A stretch of 33,247 nucleotides of DNA from an uncultured Bacteroidales bacterium (GTDB taxonomy: Bacteria; Bacteroidota; Bacteroidia; Bacteroidales; WCHB1-69): positions 1 through 33,247 of the forward strand of contig CAMKLG010000031.1 of assembly GCA_946413585.1 (NCBI GenBank), given 5' to 3'. Below the pieces are notes generated by a model, which was given only the letters and a program-made list of their open reading frames with translations, had not been told where the DNA came from and did not search any database. A program made the translations under genes and the position numbers. Shown one piece after another: positions 30,669-33,247 of the stretch. How positions within the stretch are numbered: the stretch's first letter is position 1; every line of letters starts with the position of its first letter.

Positions 30669-32129
30669 ATGAAAAAGCAGATTCTCTACATATTGTTGCA
30701 GTTTGCCATATTGCTGGGCTTTGGACAGGCTTACCACGTGGGTGACCTTTACACGGCGGAGGACGGTTCGCAGGGGATTGTCTTCTTCGTGCATGCGGAC
30801 GGCAGCGGTTGGGCGGTGGCTCTCCACGATGAAGAGAACCAACTCCCCTGGTCCCCCACGGAAGTTGACGTACCTGCACTTCCTAACTATAGTTCCACTT
30901 TTGCACAAGCCTTGCTGGCGGACACATCGGGTTACACGAACACGCAACAGATTCGGAATTTCTATGGACCGGGCAGCCATTATGCCGCTGGTGCTGTGGA
31001 TTTCGAACATGGCTGGTATTTGCCTGCCATGGGTCAACTTGCCATGATATACGCACAATTGCCGCTTATTCAACCCGCATTGCTCGCCTCGGGAGGGACG
31101 CCTTTAGCTACGGATATTCCGACTTTCGAATTTTACGGTCTCAGCTATTGGAGCAGCACAGAAGTTTCCGCCCAATTTGCGGGGAGTTTGTCTTTTGTCA
31201 ATGATCCTGTCAATAATATAATATTAACAAACGCTACGGGGACCCCTCACCTCCAAAATAAACAAAGTCAACCTCTACTGGTGCGCGCCGTCTGCAGTTT
31301 TCCGCCACGGGAGAATGTTTACGATTCCACACTGACCTACCTGTGGAACACGGGAAGCACCGAACCCCATTTTCACGATGTCCCGTTGCAGAACACGACC
31401 TATACTGTCACTGTGAGCAATGCCTATGGCTGCACAAACTCCGCTTCTGCCGAAGTGACGGTTATCGACAACAACCCGCAGACATTTTACGATACGGTCT
31501 GTCAAGGTTCGACGTATAACAACCACGGTTTTGCGTTGAGTGCGCAGGAGACGGCGGAAGTGGGGGAGATTGTCCGCACGCAAACACTTTCCGCTGTAGG
31601 CTGTGAGAGCGAAATCACCCTCTTCCTTACGGTGGTTCCTCACGATATCGTCTATTTGGAGCAAACCGCTACAGATTCTTTGGTTTGGAACGGCGTAACA
31701 TACACGGAAGACGGTACTTACACACAATACTTCAACAACCAATATGGATGTGACAGTACAGTTATTCTGACCCTTACACTTGAAGGCGGTGGTGGTCCAG
31801 GTCCGGGCCCCGAGCCCGACACCATACCTTTTGGCGAAGGCGACACCCTGATGCTCTACCTCCCCAACGCCATCACGCCCACCCGTAATGACGGCCTCAA
31901 CGACTATTTCTCGATTCCCGAAGGGTTCAAGTCTCTGATCAGCATTTTTGAGATTAAAATCTACAACCGCTGGGGTACCATGGTGTATCATGCCACCGAC
32001 AAAAATTTCCGTTGGAACGGCAGAATCAATGGTACAATATACTTCAATGTGGTGTATAACTATATGATATTTTTCGAGGATATCATTGGGAGACCGTACA
32101 TCCTCAGTGGAACCATTACCGTTTTGTGA
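30669..32129 (+). CDS. T9SS type-B secreted protein with Lcl-like domain
   Basis: 486 residues from the ATG at 30669, chosen because it opens the signal peptide (KKQILYILLQFAILLGFGQA). An Lcl/DUF1566-like domain (~20-210) contains VGDLYTAEDGSQGIVFFV, FEHGWYLPAMGQL and YWSSTE. Then an Ig-like segment, a repeat with FYDTVCQGSTYNNHGF, and a second repeat ending CDSTVILTLT. A Gly/Pro linker (GPGPGPEPD) leads to the C-terminal gliding-motility-associated sorting domain (CHU_C, ~395-486: LPNAITPTRNDGLND, FEIKIYNRWGTMVY). This domain directs export by the type IX system and surface attachment. 14 nt behind the previous secreted-protein gene, so one transcript. Ligand unknown. Confidence 0.85.
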   Translation: MKKQILYILLQFAILLGFGQAYHVGDLYTAEDGSQGIVFFVHADGSGWAVALHDEENQLPWSPTEVDVPALPNYSSTFAQALLADTSGYTNTQQIRNFYGPGSHYAAGAVDFEHGWYLPAMGQLAMIYAQLPLIQPALLASGGTPLATDIPTFEFYGLSYWSSTEVSAQFAGSLSFVNDPVNNIILTNATGTPHLQNKQSQPLLVRAVCSFPPRENVYDSTLTYLWNTGSTEPHFHDVPLQNTTYTVTVSNAYGCTNSASAEVTVIDNNPQTFYDTVCQGSTYNNHGFALSAQETAEVGEIVRTQTLSAVGCESEITLFLTVVPHDIVYLEQTATDSLVWNGVTYTEDGTYTQYFNNQYGCDSTVILTLTLEGGGGPGPGPEPDTIPFGEGDTLMLYLPNAITPTRNDGLNDYFSIPEGFKSLISIFEIKIYNRWGTMVYHATDKNFRWNGRINGTIYFNVVYNYMIFFEDIIGRPYILSGTITVL

Positions 32130-32142
32130 TAACCTTTTGATA

Positions 32143-32871
32143 ATGAATGCAATAAATATGAAACAACATCCTAATGAAGTCCTCTTTACCTTCCTGCGGC
32201 AGTTGATCCCCAACAATAACCGCGAGTGGTTCAAAGCGCATCGCGAGCTGTACGATGCCGCATGGGCACAGTTTAACGTGCTGGTGGAGAATGTGATAGC
32301 GGCCATTGGCGAGTTTGATGCCTCCATCTCCGGACTCACACCCAAGGACTGCACCTACCGCATCTACCGCGACATCCGTTTCTCGCCCGACAAGACGCCC
32401 TACAAGGGGCATCTCGGGGCGTACATGAACCAGTACGGCAAGAAGGCCTATTGGGGCGGCTACTATCTGCAGATCGAACCCGAGCAGGTGATGCTGGCGA
32501 GCGGCGTGTGGTGGCTCCCCACGAAGGAGATGCACCAATTGCGTTCTGCTATAGCTGAACAAATGTCCGATTTCGTGAGACTTGTGGAAGAACCCGAACT
32601 CAAGAAGCTGGTGCCGACCATCGGGCAGGAACACTACAAACGGATACCCAACGGTCTGCCGAAAGACTCCCCGCACCCCGAATACCTCACTTGCAAGGAC
32701 TACGCCATGTCGTGCATGCTGAAGCCTGCGGACCTCTGCCGCGACGATTACGCGCAGCGCATCGCGCACGTCTTCCGCGTGATGAAGCCGGTCAACGACT
32801 TCCTCAGCGAGAACATCCTCATCAACATGGAGGAGATGGAGACGATGAAGAGTGTGGTGAAGTTTGTTTAA
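32143..32871 (+). CDS. DUF2461 family protein
   Basis: A 242-residue cytosolic protein of the DUF2461 (TIGR02453) family. Typical segments: NREWFKAHRELYD near the N-terminus, YRIYRDIRFSPDKTPYKGHLGAY (written here in parts: YRIYRDIRFS, then DKTPYKGHLG), GGYYLQIEP, and ASGVWWLPTKE. Function is not known; I make no guess. I use the ATG at 32143, 13 nt after the previous stop; a second Met at 32158 is possible. The longer frame from 32086 starts inside the secreted-protein gene. With no promoter in the 13-nt gap it is probably read from the secreted-protein transcript, though a functional link is doubtful. Confidence 0.88.
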   Translation: MNAINMKQHPNEVLFTFLRQLIPNNNREWFKAHRELYDAAWAQFNVLVENVIAAIGEFDASISGLTPKDCTYRIYRDIRFSPDKTPYKGHLGAYMNQYGKKAYWGGYYLQIEPEQVMLASGVWWLPTKEMHQLRSAIAEQMSDFVRLVEEPELKKLVPTIGQEHYKRIPNGLPKDSPHPEYLTCKDYAMSCMLKPADLCRDDYAQRIAHVFRVMKPVNDFLSENILINMEEMETMKSVVKFV

Positions 32872-32957
32872 GGTTTAAGGTTTAGAGTTTAAGGTTTAGG
32901 GGGCTGCAGAAACAGCACCAAATCCATAAACCTTCAACCTTAAACCATAAACCAAAA
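32872..32957 (+). repeat. Head-to-head heptamer arrays forming a hairpin
   Basis: GGTTTAA, GGTTTAG, AGTTTAA, GGTTTAG (32872-32899) face CCATAAA, CCTTCAA, CCTTAAA, CCATAAA (about 32924-32951). Because orientation flips, GGTTTAAGGTT (32872-32882) pairs with AACCTTAAACC (32936-32946), and AAGGTTTA (32891-32898) with TAAACCTT (32927-32934). The resulting stem-loop lies between the DUF2461 stop and the panB promoter and may terminate transcription. Confidence 0.8.
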
Positions 32958-32962
32958 AATAG

Positions 32963-32970
32963 TATTTTTG
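32963..32970 (+). promoter_or_regulatory. -7 box for panB
   Basis: TATTTTTG, matching TAnnTTTG, 21 nt before the panB start codon. Confidence 0.7.
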
Positions 32971-32991
32971 CCGCCGTAATTTTCGAAAAAA

Positions 32992-33247
32992 ATGTCACAG
33001 TATTTATCCACGGATGTCACGAAGGTGACGACGAACACTTTGATGAAGATGCGCCAGCAGGGCGAGCGCATCGCCATGTTGACCGCTTACGACTATTCAA
33101 CAGCTAAGTTGCTGGATATGGCCAATATAGATGTGGTTCTGGTGGGTGATTCCGCCGCCAATGTGATGGCCGGTTACAAGACCACGCTGCCCATCACGCT
33201 CAACGAGATGATCTACCACGCCTCATCGGTGGTGCGTGCCGTGAAAC
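32992..33247 (+). CDS. panB: 3-methyl-2-oxobutanoate hydroxymethyltransferase, 5' part
   Basis: First 85 codons of ketopantoate hydroxymethyltransferase, which adds the methylene-tetrahydrofolate one-carbon unit to alpha-ketoisovalerate in pantothenate (coenzyme A) synthesis. The visible N-terminus [17 protein letters not shown] is followed by the family's [16 protein letters not shown], and by [18 protein letters not shown], with the metal-binding Asp in VGDS, and [12 protein letters not shown]. The gene runs off the end of the window without a break (full length would be ~270 residues). It has its own promoter. Confidence 0.95.
   Translation, partial: MSQYLSTDVTKVTTNTLMKMRQQGERIAMLTAYDYSTAKLLDMANIDVVLVGDSAANVMAGYKTTLPITLNEMIYHASSVVRAVK

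Overview
The window reads as chromosomal DNA of a Bacteroidota bacterium, most likely an anaerobic member of the Bacteroidales. Support: at least a dozen promoters carry the phylum's -7 box (TAnnTTTG) and gene starts lack Shine-Dalgarno sequences. Gene content agrees: a type-B type IX secretion (CHU_C) sorting domain, a LuxC-like acyl-CoA reductase, a TlpA-like lipid/periplasmic thioredoxin protein with a long N-terminal region, DUF349, DUF2147 and a GT3-type glycogen synthase. No rRNA, tRNA, CRISPR array or complete prophage is visible.

Layout. 1-2.7 kb: a lone tyrosine recombinase and a convergent O-antigen-ligase-like membrane protein, separated by a bidirectional terminator. 2.9-7.7 kb: glmS, a type-B carboxylesterase 9 nt behind it, and pepD. 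7.7-11.9 kb (minus strand): malic enzyme, LuxC-like acyl-CoA reductase and an orphan histidine kinase. 12-19 kb (plus): TlpA-like protein, DUF349 protein, DUF2147 protein, Hsp15-like S4 protein, PrsW-like protease and an O-methyltransferase-like protein. 19.1-24.1 kb: a 1409-residue glycogen synthase/alpha-glucan phosphorylase fusion, then thiamine pyrophosphokinase. 24.2-26.3 kb: a PIN-toxin/antitoxin pair and a second, toxin-less copy of the same antitoxin module, flanking a TraB/GumN-like gene. 26.4-28.3 kb: a short-chain dehydrogenase and a sugar nucleotidyltransferase. 28.4-32.1 kb: two tandem secreted multidomain proteins, only the second with a sorting domain. 32.1 kb to the end: a DUF2461 protein and the start of panB.

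The genes are mostly housekeeping: aminosugar and glycogen metabolism, peptide and vitamin metabolism, envelope functions. The unusual content is the repetitive DNA. Nine or more gene borders hold tandem arrays whose unit is always 7 nt although the word differs, and these arrays run into start codons, stop codons and operon spacers. Several perfect palindromes (REP/MITE-like) are also present. One of 42 nt lies exactly in codon phase inside the thiamine pyrophosphokinase gene and adds 14 amino acids, reminiscent of Rickettsia palindromic elements. I see no convincing new multi-gene defence or biosynthetic system. The heptamer arrays, the in-frame palindrome and the duplicated antitoxin module are the items I would follow up.
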